Source: Aphanomyces cochlioides (lineage: Eukaryota; Oomycota; Saprolegniomycetes; Saprolegniales; Verrucalvaceae). From it: DNA of 64,000 bases. The stretch is from assembly GCA_019828595.1 (NCBI GenBank), contig JAHQRK010000014.1, positions 992,001 through 1,056,000 on the forward strand. The letters run 5' to 3'. Within the stretch, counting starts at the first letter, position 1, and every line of letters starts with the position of its first letter. The notes beneath the pieces were generated by a model. That model did no database searches and was not told the origin of the DNA. It was given only the letters and a program-made list of their open reading frames with translations. Shown here piece by piece: positions 46,174 to 55,212 of the stretch. Both the position numbers and the translations under genes were made by a program.

Positions 46174-48888
46174 TCAATCTCGCCGCCCTCGTGCCTGCTG
46201 TCGAAGTTTGTCACTGTGGCGGGCAACGTCACGGTGTAGATTCTCCAGCGCGTCTTTTAACTCATCAATATGCTTGAGTCGGGCTCCATGTAACCATTCT
46301 ACAACATGAACTTCTTTCGTAATCGGGTGAACAAACCCAGCCATCGGGGTCTTGGCGGGCAAACCAGTAAAAACAGTAATTGGAGCGACTCCACGAAGGC
46401 GGTTAGATGGTTGGTGGTTCAACGCCCCCTGCACCATCGGTATAACCAGCGGCCATTCATCAGCATGCAACTTCATCTCACTGAGGAGCGCCTTGGTCGT
46501 TCGAAGAACAAGACGGTTCACAACCTCAACAGTGCCGTTGGCCCAGGGGCTATAAGCTGTTGTTATATGGTGGTGGGCACCAACCAATTTCCGTATCTTC
46601 TCCACAATCTCATTCTTAAAGTGGGAGCCGCCATCAGATACCCATGTGCCTACACAACCAAAATATGTGAACCATTGCATGAGGGCCTTGGCTGTAGCCG
46701 CCGCATCGGCGGATTCGGACGCGTAGAGCTGAATGAATCCACTCATATCATCCTTCACTACCAGGATGTCCTTCAATCCACTTTTTGACTTGGGCATGGC
46801 TAACCAGTCGAAGTGTATCAACTCATTTGGCTTCTCTGCATGAAGCGCAGAGCCCAGTGGCCTTGGAATCATCTCGCCATCGACGCACATGCAATGCAGG
46901 CAGGCACGCACGAACGCTTCAACGTCGGAACTGAGTGATTTCCAAACAAACTTGTCAGAAACCGATATGACAGTTGCGGCTATACGACGGTGGCCACTAG
47001 CACCTTGATGAGCGACAATGCACAGCCGCTGCTGCAAGTCTACAGCTGTGTCGGGGATCCATATGCGGTCATTTGGGTCCACAAAAAAGGCAACACTGCC
47101 GTCCCAAACTACACCAGGGGGTGTCTCCTCTCCCCCCTCCATCGCCAAACGCTGGGCTTCGGTAATTGTAGCGGCTGTTGGCCACTCAAAGTCAGGCTGT
47201 TGGAGGGGCGAGACCACTTGGATGAGTCGACGCACCCGTAAAGCAGGCATATCCACAGGAGTTGATCCCCAACGACTCAATAAGTCACCCCACACATTGG
47301 CTTCACCTGGCAAGCACTCGATTGAATAAGGAAACGTTGACATGACGAGCGACCACCTCTGTAGCTTATCAGCTTGGTATTTCGCTAGGTTGGGGTTGGA
47401 TCCACGAGGGTTAAAGATGTAAATTAGATTGCGGTGATCTGTGAACAAGCGGAATCCACCAGGGCGGACGATCAAGTAATCCAACGTCTTGCACGACTGC
47501 ATCATTGCAAAGGCTTCCTTTTCAACAATTGGCCAGCGCAAGCTGGCACCTGTGAAGCTCCCGCTCACAAAAGCAAGGGGCTCATGCCTCTGGTCTTCCA
47601 AGGGTAGATTCAAGTCAGATGGAGGAACCTGAGTGGCGACGGCGCCCCAAAACAAATCGCTTGCATCTGTAAACACGCAGACCTCCATGTCCTCACGCGG
47701 ATGAGACAGCGGCACCACTCGAGCTAGAGCATGCTTCACATCTTGGAAACACTTGACATGGTCTTGAGACCAGCCGATCGCAGACAGAGCAATCCTCGCC
47801 AACGCCGCTTTCTTACTGCTTCCGGCTGCTTTTGTAGCCACATCCAGTAGTCGACGGAGGGGGTCAATCAGTTGGTTGTACTGGGGGGTGCTTGATCGCA
47901 TCCAGTTGGTTGCGCAGACAAACTGCTGCAAGTCTGCAGCAGTTGTAGGTGGTGATAGATCGATCAAACCTTGAATACGTTTTGGCGAATGCGTTATTCC
48001 GCGGGCTGATATCACTTTTCCACACCACTCTGCCTCTCGCAGAAAGAAATGGCACTTCCTCGGGTTTAATTTGAGTCCAAACTCGGCACATATGGTCAGC
48101 ACTTGGTCCAATAGGAGAAACAACTCATCCACCGTCTTGGCGGCCCCAAGGAGGTCATCGAGCCACGCCAGAAGCCCACGAAATAGGAGCTCACCAAACA
48201 TTTGATGCACGACTGATTGACAGTATGCGACAGCGTCCGTCTGACCCATCAACACCCGTGTGGGTGTGTAAACGCCGAACGGCGTCATGAACGAGAAATA
48301 CATTTGGCTGTCGGGATGCAAGGGGAGCTGCCAATACCCCTTTGTCCAGTCAAGCGTAAAGTAGACAGTAGTGCCGACAAGGCAAACCATCGCACTGTCG
48401 AGGTTCGGCATGGGCCAAGGCATTGGCTCTGTACAAGCATTGATAGGTCTGCTATCAATCGTCATACGCAGCGCACCGGCTTCCTTCTTGGGGACAATTC
48501 TTGGCGCGGCTGCCCACGTTGATCGGTTGTTCAAATAAACCATTCCACACGCCTCCAAGGCTGCCACACGATCTCGCATGAACTCAACATGCAGCGGTGG
48601 GTACCGCCGCATGCCGCACTTCACTGACGTTGAGTTTGGTTTGATTCTGACCTTGAGTGGCTCAACTTTGACTGGTGGATCACGACCCAAATCATCACGA
48701 AAGACATCAATGTGTTTTAGCAGCACTGATAGCAAGCGCTCTGCCTCAGCAGGCTCAAGACCATTGGCGTTGGCATCGGCCACCTTGGACAGTAGAATCT
48801 CACGCACAACTTCACTCTTCATTTCGCGCCGCGCTTCTTCTTCTTCCGGAGGGATTGGCCGCTCAACCTCTGGCGTCGCGCATTCCAT
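46174..48888 (-). CDS. Ty3/gypsy Pol: reverse transcriptase, RNase H, integrase
   Basis: 904 codons. RT: MRRYPPLHVEFMRD, PKKEAGALRMTIDSRPIN, LDWTKGYWQLPL, and the catalytic box AWLDDLLGAA (xLDD form). RNase H: VCVFTDASDLFWGAVATQ, FVSGSFTGASLRWPIVEKEAFA. Integrase: zinc-binding HQGASGH...CLHCMC, then catalytic Asp in IHFDWLAMP, Asp in WVSDGGSHF and Glu in NGTVEVVNR. It overlaps the Gag-protease frame by about 45 nt and lies in the +1 frame relative to it, so expression would need +1 frameshifting or reinitiation at 48888. It ends at a premature TGA before the chromodomain. Confidence 0.9.
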   Translation of the reverse strand: MECATPEVERPIPPEEEEARREMKSEVVREILLSKVADANANGLEPAEAERLLSVLLKHIDVFRDDLGRDPPVKVEPLKVRIKPNSTSVKCGMRRYPPLHVEFMRDRVAALEACGMVYLNNRSTWAAAPRIVPKKEAGALRMTIDSRPINACTEPMPWPMPNLDSAMVCLVGTTVYFTLDWTKGYWQLPLHPDSQMYFSFMTPFGVYTPTRVLMGQTDAVAYCQSVVHQMFGELLFRGLLAWLDDLLGAAKTVDELFLLLDQVLTICAEFGLKLNPRKCHFFLREAEWCGKVISARGITHSPKRIQGLIDLSPPTTAADLQQFVCATNWMRSSTPQYNQLIDPLRRLLDVATKAAGSSKKAALARIALSAIGWSQDHVKCFQDVKHALARVVPLSHPREDMEVCVFTDASDLFWGAVATQVPPSDLNLPLEDQRHEPLAFVSGSFTGASLRWPIVEKEAFAMMQSCKTLDYLIVRPGGFRLFTDHRNLIYIFNPRGSNPNLAKYQADKLQRWSLVMSTFPYSIECLPGEANVWGDLLSRWGSTPVDMPALRVRRLIQVVSPLQQPDFEWPTAATITEAQRLAMEGGEETPPGVVWDGSVAFFVDPNDRIWIPDTAVDLQQRLCIVAHQGASGHRRIAATVISVSDKFVWKSLSSDVEAFVRACLHCMCVDGEMIPRPLGSALHAEKPNELIHFDWLAMPKSKSGLKDILVVKDDMSGFIQLYASESADAAATAKALMQWFTYFGCVGTWVSDGGSHFKNEIVEKIRKLVGAHHHITTAYSPWANGTVEVVNRLVLRTTKALLSEMKLHADEWPLVIPMVQGALNHQPSNRLRGVAPITVFTGLPAKTPMAGFVHPITKEVHVVEWLHGARLKHIDELKDALENLHRDVARHSDKLRQQARGRRD

Positions 48889-50311
48889 GCCATCGTCTGG
48901 CTCGTCTTATGGCTCCTGCGAGTTGATTCTTTCCGCCAGAAGCCGTTTGAGCTGTACCATCGCTGTGGGCTCCAATCGCGTTTGGTGACACATCCCATTC
49001 CTCTTTGGCTTGGCGCTCGCCGACAAGAAGATCATCCACGCTGAAACCAAGGACTTCCATGACTGGACGGCTCACTATTAGTTCAATCCCAGGCGATGCC
49101 TCGTCAATCCAGGCTTGAAAACCTCGCAGGACAAGTGGGCCGCACGTTGTATCGAGCGTGAGGCTATTAAACTTTGCGCGTCGTGTCATCGCGAGCGGCT
49201 TAGCATCATTGCCATAACGGTAAACCATTCTTGAGGCGCTTTCTGTCGTAACATCGATCCCAACGCCGGATGCAGACAGCGCATTCATCAGCCCGAGCGA
49301 TACAACGTTCACATCGGCACCGGTGTCGAGCAATACATTGTCCACACGGACTTTGCCTTCCACCAGCGCACCGCGCTCCGTCGTTTGTCGCGGTGATTCG
49401 GATGATAGCGCTTTCACGCCATCTTTCCACTTCTTCATCTGCGCTGCAAGCAGCGCTTCTGCCTCACCCGGGGCGACCTTCGGACACTTCGCAACGCGGT
49501 GGCCCGTATCGCCACACTTCAGGCAGCTATTCTTGGCCTTCAAATCACCTTCCCTCTGATTGGCCACATCGGCCTTGGCAGCCGGTTTAGCGACTTCTCT
49601 GGCAGCACCGCTTTTTACATCACCCTTCTTCTTACCCCTCTGGGCGTCAAACCCTTTGGCTGGTGCTCCATTCTCTTCTTCTACGCCGACAAACAGCTGA
49701 TGCAAAGCGCCAAATTTTCGCAGCCAGTTAACAAACCGAAAAACGTCGCTCTTGAGTGGCTTGTTGCGTTGCATTTGGAGCTGTTTGGACACGGCCGTCT
49801 TGAGTGATTCCGGCTTGATGGCCTTGGACATGATATCCACGACCATTTTTCCTTCTTGATGTAGGACCCACTCTTGGTTGTCTTGCTCAAGCGAGCGCAT
49901 CAACTCGTCCAGCATGCGACCAACGCGAGACTCCGCGTCCAGTATTCTTGTGTCAAAACGGATAGCTCCTTGCAGCCGCCGCTTCAGAACATCCAGATCA
50001 TGCGGATCTTCTTCAAATGCAGCCATAAACCACGTAACCAATTCATCATCAGTAATAGTTGTGTGGTCGCGATTGAAATCGAATAAAGCGATACGCCGCT
50101 TGGAAAATTGGTCCATACAAGCGCTGACGGGCATCACAAACTGTCTTGATCCGTCACACTGCAATGCATTGATCTGTCCCACATACTTCTGATACTCACG
50201 CATGAACGCGCGCCGCTCTGACTTCGTGGATCCTTTGAAGGTTGGCGGCTGAGGGATCGCTGGCGCATTCCAAATCCGTGGTGTGCGCCCATAGCCACCA
50301 TCACTGCCCAT
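48863..50311 (-). CDS. Ty3/gypsy Gag-protease
   Basis: 482 codons with a Gag-like N-terminal half (FKGSTKSERRAFMREYQKYV...), a CCHC knuckle CLKCGDTGHRVAKC near residue 270 and an aspartic protease with LLDTGADVNVVS near 330. Protease is thus fused to Gag. The first ATG used here is 50311. An Arg-rich stretch (50625-50400, MEMKRDELPDNAV...) in another frame would extend the N-terminus if a frameshift near 50420 were repaired, so the copy may have lost its true start. Confidence 0.88.
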   Translation of the reverse strand: MGSDGGYGRTPRIWNAPAIPQPPTFKGSTKSERRAFMREYQKYVGQINALQCDGSRQFVMPVSACMDQFSKRRIALFDFNRDHTTITDDELVTWFMAAFEEDPHDLDVLKRRLQGAIRFDTRILDAESRVGRMLDELMRSLEQDNQEWVLHQEGKMVVDIMSKAIKPESLKTAVSKQLQMQRNKPLKSDVFRFVNWLRKFGALHQLFVGVEEENGAPAKGFDAQRGKKKGDVKSGAAREVAKPAAKADVANQREGDLKAKNSCLKCGDTGHRVAKCPKVAPGEAEALLAAQMKKWKDGVKALSSESPRQTTERGALVEGKVRVDNVLLDTGADVNVVSLGLMNALSASGVGIDVTTESASRMVYRYGNDAKPLAMTRRAKFNSLTLDTTCGPLVLRGFQAWIDEASPGIELIVSRPVMEVLGFSVDDLLVGERQAKEEWDVSPNAIGAHSDGTAQTASGGKNQLAGAIRRARRWHGMRDARG

Positions 50312-50659
50312 GTCTGCGTCATCTTGAACATCGAGCTGGCCGTTGCCGGAGGCCGTTTGGGGTGCATTTTGGGCAGTTTGGTTGGCATCACTTTGCGTCG
50401 TGTTCTCGGCAGGGGCTCAGTGGCAGAGCCAAAGGCTCTGTCATGTGGTGGCAGCCACTCGTCCGCAGGACGCGGCTGTCGTCGTCTTGGAGAACGAAAC
50501 GGGTTTTCCACTAAGCGCCTCACGGCACGTCCACGTGGCTCGTCAAATCTCTCACGCGATCGTGACCTTTCTTCACCTTGCCTTTCGACGGCATTGTCCG
50601 GCAACTCGTCTCGTTTCATCTCCACTTGGTGTTAGCTCAACAAGAACTAAAGATATCTT

Positions 50660-50873
50660 TGTTGTGTCTCCCGCTTCTTCTTGGCTTTCGGCCACGGGAA
50701 CATTCGTCAAGGCGAGCACAATCAACACTGTTATCGGTAGTTAAAGTGAGGCCACGTGGCAACCCCCTCTAGGTTACAATAAAGTGCGTCCCCACTAGGT
50801 CTCCTGCGCAATCCTACACACAGCAATGGGGTGAACTCTTGCGAACCCCATTTGCCTCTGTCACAGCAGAACA
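50660..50873 (-). repeat. 5' LTR of the Ty3/gypsy element
   Basis: 214 bp, matches 45475-45688 with two substitutions. It would carry the element's promoter. The adjoining internal sequence does not show an obvious tRNA primer site. Confidence 0.92.
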
Positions 50874-51419
50874 TACGCTCAAAATTGAAACTCTTGTCCA
50901 CGATGGAGTAACGCGAGTCAGTTGAACCCTACTCTCAAGCCAAATTCATAAAGAAGAAAGATGAAGGATGAAGATCTACCATGTCATGGATTTCGATCGG
51001 TACTCAGAACTTTCAAACTTGTCGTCGTAGAGATTTTGACCGACAAAGACAGTGCGGTCGGCTCCATCCTGGAATTCACGATACAAAATGTTGCTTCCGT
51101 TTCGGCCTGAAAACTCTGGATCCCGTCGTACGTACGTCATTCTTGGGGAAATGCGACTGACGATCTGTCATGTCGTCCATGACAACAGGTAAAATGGTTT
51201 GAAACTTACCTCTGGATCAATCAGACTCGTGCCCAAGTTATACATGTCAGTGTTATTCAGTCGAGTCACGACTTTTTGCCGCACAGCCTCCACGACATCT
51301 TCCATTTGCTTTGGGATATCCACTTGAAATCGCCAGACGAATTGAACGTCGTCCATATTAGACATGTCTGTGTGATAAGCACATTGGACATCAGTGGACA
51401 TTTCTGGCCAAAACTCGTA

Positions 51420-52041
51420 CTACTCTGGAACAAAATATAAGGAATTATTCACTGTCCGAGTGGAACAAAATATAAGGAAATGATGACGTAATATAAGTAT
51501 TTTCAGTGAATTTCGGCCATCAGCTCATTGCATGAACAGTACACAGGGTCTCATTAGATGGCTCATGATAGAAGTAGCTGAAACTATCTTTGTTGCGTGA
51601 AGTTCTTTCTTGAGCAACAACAAAACAGAGTAGATGCTTTATGTAAAGACTTTTGTATACTATACAAATATTGATATGTTATCTACATTTGTAAAAAAAT
51701 ATAGATATTTGTATAGTATACATATATCATGATATGCTAGATATTGATCATAGTATACTATACAAATATCCATACAAAGAACATTTGATATTGATCAAGG
51801 TTTTTATATACTATACAAAAATCTTTATATTTGGTCATCATAAATACATATGAGATAAAGTATGGTCCAATCTTTTGAAGAAATTTTTGTGCTCTGTCAA
51901 TTCTTTCATCACGGCGATTGGTGCGTTGGATACGTCTAAACGTGATTGATTGATTGCTTCCTAACACGTCAGGATTGGTCAAATATAGCAAAAGTTGTGC
52001 ACGATTGGACGAAAAATTCCTTATATTTTGTTCCAGAGTAG
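51420..52041. mobile_element. 622-bp non-autonomous element with TA target (Tc1/mariner-like)
   Basis: 27-bp perfect terminal inverted repeats beginning CTACTCTGGAACAAAATATA. Both sides carry TA (51418-51419 and 52042-52043). Removing the element and one TA gives CGTA-TCGTCGTAGGAGCG, matching CGTAGCGTCGTAGGAG at the same place in gene C, so the insertion site is exact. The inner terminal motif GGAACAAAATATAAGGAA recurs at about 51455. The centre is built of TATACTATACAAATAT repeats. No convincing transposase is present. Confidence 0.85.
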
Positions 52042-52563
52042 TATCGTCGTAGGAGCGCTTCAGTGTTATGATACAATATTTGTATGAGCCAGTCGAGTCC
52101 ATGTTGTCTGCATAAAGGGTCCGCGTTAAGGGTCACACGGTGAAGATTAAGATGCGAAGCGGTGTATGGCAGAGTGTGTGGCCCTCGCTAGATGGCACGA
52201 CGTCAGAGATAAGACAAAAATGCGGAAGCTATAGCATACCGTAACTCCTTTAGCGGATGCGATCCATTTGGTCATGGTTGAAATCACCTTGATGAGTTTG
52301 CTGTGTTCCAGTTTTAATCTCTCGTGTTCATCCTGCACCGACTGCGCGTCTTCCTGGAGCGTCAAAGCCACATCCTCCCATGGTAGAGGCTGATCCGTTG
52401 TGGCTTTTTTCGACCACATACGTCGCTCTTGCTCGAGTTTCTCAGCAAATTGTTTGAGTTTCTTGATTTCGATCCGTTCTCGCTCACGCCTTTCTCTTTG
52501 AAGCGCCGTTCGCCGAGCTTGCCGCTTCTGCTTGACCGAGTCATAGGGAATAAGCTCGTCCAT

Positions 52564-53180
52564 TGAGGGCGATGACTGCCTCTGTCTTCTTACCAGGTCG
52601 CCAAGTGACCATTACAATCCTCGACAACTCCAGTTGTTGTCACGCAGCATTCTATTTTGCTTAAAAATTTATCTATGAAATCATCTGAAAAAATCTTGCT
52701 TTGACAAAATTGACTGTGAAATTTTATAAGATATCAACCCTTTCCTCTATAATCGTATCAATACTCTCATAATTAATTCGTTGGTTGTCAGCTTTTCAAT
52801 CAAATCAATGTTCGGTTCTCGATGCAGTCAAAAAGAACTTGCGTCTCAATGGGCTTTCAATGGATATAAGCCTAATTCAATCGATTGACACACATGAAAA
52901 ATTGTGTCTGGGCTCTCAACAATTTGTCCACGTACTATTCGTAATTGTCACCATAAACAAAAGAGAGTATAAAACGAGACTAAATTTCATTGGCTAAAAT
53001 ATATTAATATGTCTTTCTGATTGGCTATTTTGAAGATTCAATCAGCACGTTCAGTAAACTTTGACTTGGAAACTGGAATTCCAAAAAATTATTTCAGCTA
53101 CAAAGCTTCAAGCTCCTTGATGCTTCCTATTTTGCTCTAAGAAAGCTCAACCAATAAGATATGACAGACTAGCATGGTAT
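52564..53180. other. Intergenic upstream of START gene D
   Basis: AT-rich. Contains two ATTGGCTAAAATATATT/GATTGGCTATTTTG motifs at about 52990-53030. No gene supported. Confidence 0.4.
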
Positions 53181-53595
53181 TTCCCATCGGCACTACTTTA
53201 CTATAACCCCCGCACTGTTTTAAACCCTCATACAAATTATTCGTTAGATGTGTTTTAAACTCACATACAATTCTGAATACTAATTACAAGGCTTAGAAGT
53301 TGACAATGTTGCGCACCGTTAATGACCACTAAGCCCAAATCGCATCGTTATAGTATTGCGCGCGTAGCGCGCGGGGTTCACGGTGGTTTGGGGTCAGGCC
53401 TATCTCTTCTAAGAGACTGATCGTCAAACCTTACGGATACACTTTGCCAATTTTTGCGTTGCTGTAAATTTAAAATAATTTTTCATAATAAAATAAAGCT
53501 GCGGGGACTCATTTACAAGAGTGTAGATGTTTAAAACACATCTAACGATCTAACGAATAATTTGTATGAGGGTTTAAAACAGTGCGGGGGTTATA

Positions 53596-55040
53596 CAGTC
53601 AACCTTCAGAATAGTGATATCAATTTTCCGAGTAAACTGTATAATATTTCAAAGGATTGCATTTTCACAGTTCTTTCAACGATGATTTAGTTAAACGACT
53701 TGATATCTCACTATCTTCTTTCCTGTGATATCAAATCTTGAGAATATAGATTCTAAACTCTTGAGAATATAGTTTGTAAAATCTTTGAGGGAAGGCAACA
53801 TACAATTTTCATTATAGAGTCCAATTAATGCATCTGTCGACAAGCTCGAACATTTCCAGAATGCTTGCTCGAGCTCCACACTCGCCTTGACTTCGTCAGT
53901 GAGATCCACGATGGGCACAAGCGGTCTATTGACAAAAGTCGATTAGCCATGCTGAAATGCCTTGGACAATTTACGTGCAAAGCCACTGTATGCAGGGAGG
54001 GGGAATATCCCAGGGCATACACTGATAAAAAGTTTGGCCAACGGTCAGCGGCATTCATCTCCGCTGCCGTGTGTGGTGATCAAGTCCACACAACGAAAAT
54101 CGCGACAAGCCAAAGCGGCAACCACATGAAACAATTGTGTAGGCGCGTCAGACCGGTCCGTCCCCAGTTGACAGCCCCGCTGCCCCGCCTGACGCGCACG
54201 CGTGATCACTCAGTGGCGTTCATCTCCACTGCCTGTGCATGGCGTTCATCCCCATGGCACAGCGCGTGATATTGAATCCAAACAAATGATCGGCGGTGGC
54301 TTTGTTGATGCCTTGATGATCGCGAGTAAAAAGCGGTGCTCATCTCCACCCCTCTGCGCACGGCGTTCAACTCCGCCACAGAGGCCGCTGTCTTGTTACA
54401 TGGCTTGACAAACAGTAGTATTTCCCAATCAGCCCGCGGGTTTGCCCCGTAGGAGCATGCAGCCGATGCTGCATACCTCGGCGTCAAGTGAACGGAGACG
54501 GCAGGCTGACACGCCTCTTGAAGAGGTATGTCGACCCTGGTGTGAGAAGGAAGACTATCAAAAGTCTTTCCTCGCCGACACTCGAGATGCGCCACTGCCT
54601 AACATCATCCAATATTTGAGTGTGTGTCCAACAATTTTCTATCGTCCTGTTGGAAACATGCTGCCAATCTTGAGGCTGTAAATGAGGTGTCGTATTGGGC
54701 GGTAGCATTTCGATGATAACGTTGGACAAGGGGCATGTCGTCCTTGAGGATATTCACGATTGTAGACTGTGGGCGCGGATGGCAAGTTGAATGTTTCAAA
54801 GGCCCATTGGGCCAATATCTTCTGGGTAAAGCTGCTGTTCGCCTTGTAGTGTCGAATCATTGTCTGTTTCTGCTCTTTGGTCAAGCGGATTCGTTTGGCT
54901 TTCATCTTGTCCATTATTGACAAGCCATGCCAGCCACCACGCACTAAAAACTGTATAATTAGATATCTTTAATTTTGATCTGAATATTATTTTTCAAAAA
55001 TATAGATATTCAGTAGTATCACTATTCTGAAGGTTGACTG
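53596..55040. mobile_element. Nested Tigger/pogo-type Tc1/mariner element
   Basis: 24-bp inverted ends beginning CAGTCAACCTTCAGAATAGT at 53596 and ending at 55040, with TA on both sides (53594-53595 and 55041-55042). It interrupts the right arm of the palindromic element at GGGGGTTA-TA-GTAAAGTAG, a sequence present uninterrupted in the left arm. It holds remnants of a CENP-B/pogo transposase on the minus strand. Confidence 0.88.
53691..54944 (-). pseudogene. Tigger/pogo transposase remnant
   Basis: The N-terminal CENP-B-type helix-turn-helix is KRIRLTKEQKQTMIRHYKAN...AQWAFETFNLP (54900-54800). It is followed after a large deletion by the catalytic-region piece LPPNTTPHLQPQD (54710-54650) and a C-terminal scrap (53918-53691, LEQAFWKCSSLSTDALIGLYN). 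Most of the DDE domain is missing. About 500 bp of unrelated, less AT-rich sequence (about 53930-54480) sits between the pieces. Confidence 0.75.
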
Positions 55041-55212
55041 TAGTAAAGTAGTGCCTTCCCATCAATATCGACTTTAGTGTTAGCTACACTGATTTTCTCA
55101 TTTAGACATTGTGCTTAAGGGGGTTTAGGGGTTCAAGCATTTGAAATATTACACTATTTGAAGTTTCGAAGATCCACAAAGACAAGTTGTCAAGCACACT
55201 TCTGTGTCGGCC

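Larger units (their letters stand above)
45475..50873 (-). mobile_element. Ty3/gypsy chromovirus-like LTR retrotransposon
   Basis: A 5,399-bp element bounded by two 214-bp LTRs (45475-45688 and 50660-50873) that differ at only two positions. It is flanked by the 5-bp target duplication TACGC (45470-45474 and 50874-50878). LTRs begin TG and end CA. A purine-rich tract adjoins the left (3') LTR. Coding order on the minus strand is Gag-protease, RT-RNase H-integrase, GPY/chromodomain. The near-identical LTRs indicate recent insertion. Confidence 0.93.
45209..52563 (-). pseudogene. START-domain gene D, split by two transposon insertions
   Basis: Paralogue of gene C. Exon 1 is 52563-52243 (MDELIPYDSVKQKRQARR...MTKWIASAKGVT). 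Exon 2 is cut at 52042/51419 by a 622-bp element. Exon 3 (about 51160-50985) has RNILYREFQ-type sequence and TVFVGQN. Exon 4 is cut at 50878/45470 by a 5.4 kb retrotransposon and resumes YTNDGFCPLPEQARLF...VAWLGYLNDAVRMVHAK, ending at 45209. Removing both insertions and one copy of each target duplication leaves an open spliced frame as in gene C. The gene was therefore intact when the elements landed. Confidence 0.82.
53189..55055. mobile_element. Palindromic element with long inverted ends and 8-bp target duplication, host of a nested element
   Basis: The left arm starts at 53189 (GGCACTACTTTACTATAACC) and extends about 70 bp. The right arm is its reverse complement, 53524-53595 plus 55043-55055, split by the nested Tigger-like element. 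The 8-bp sequence TTCCCATC flanks both sides (53181-53188 and 55056-55063), a length typical of hAT elements. The right arm has a small internal duplication (CTAACGATCTAACGA). Without the nested insert it is about 420 bp and has no coding region. Confidence 0.82.
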
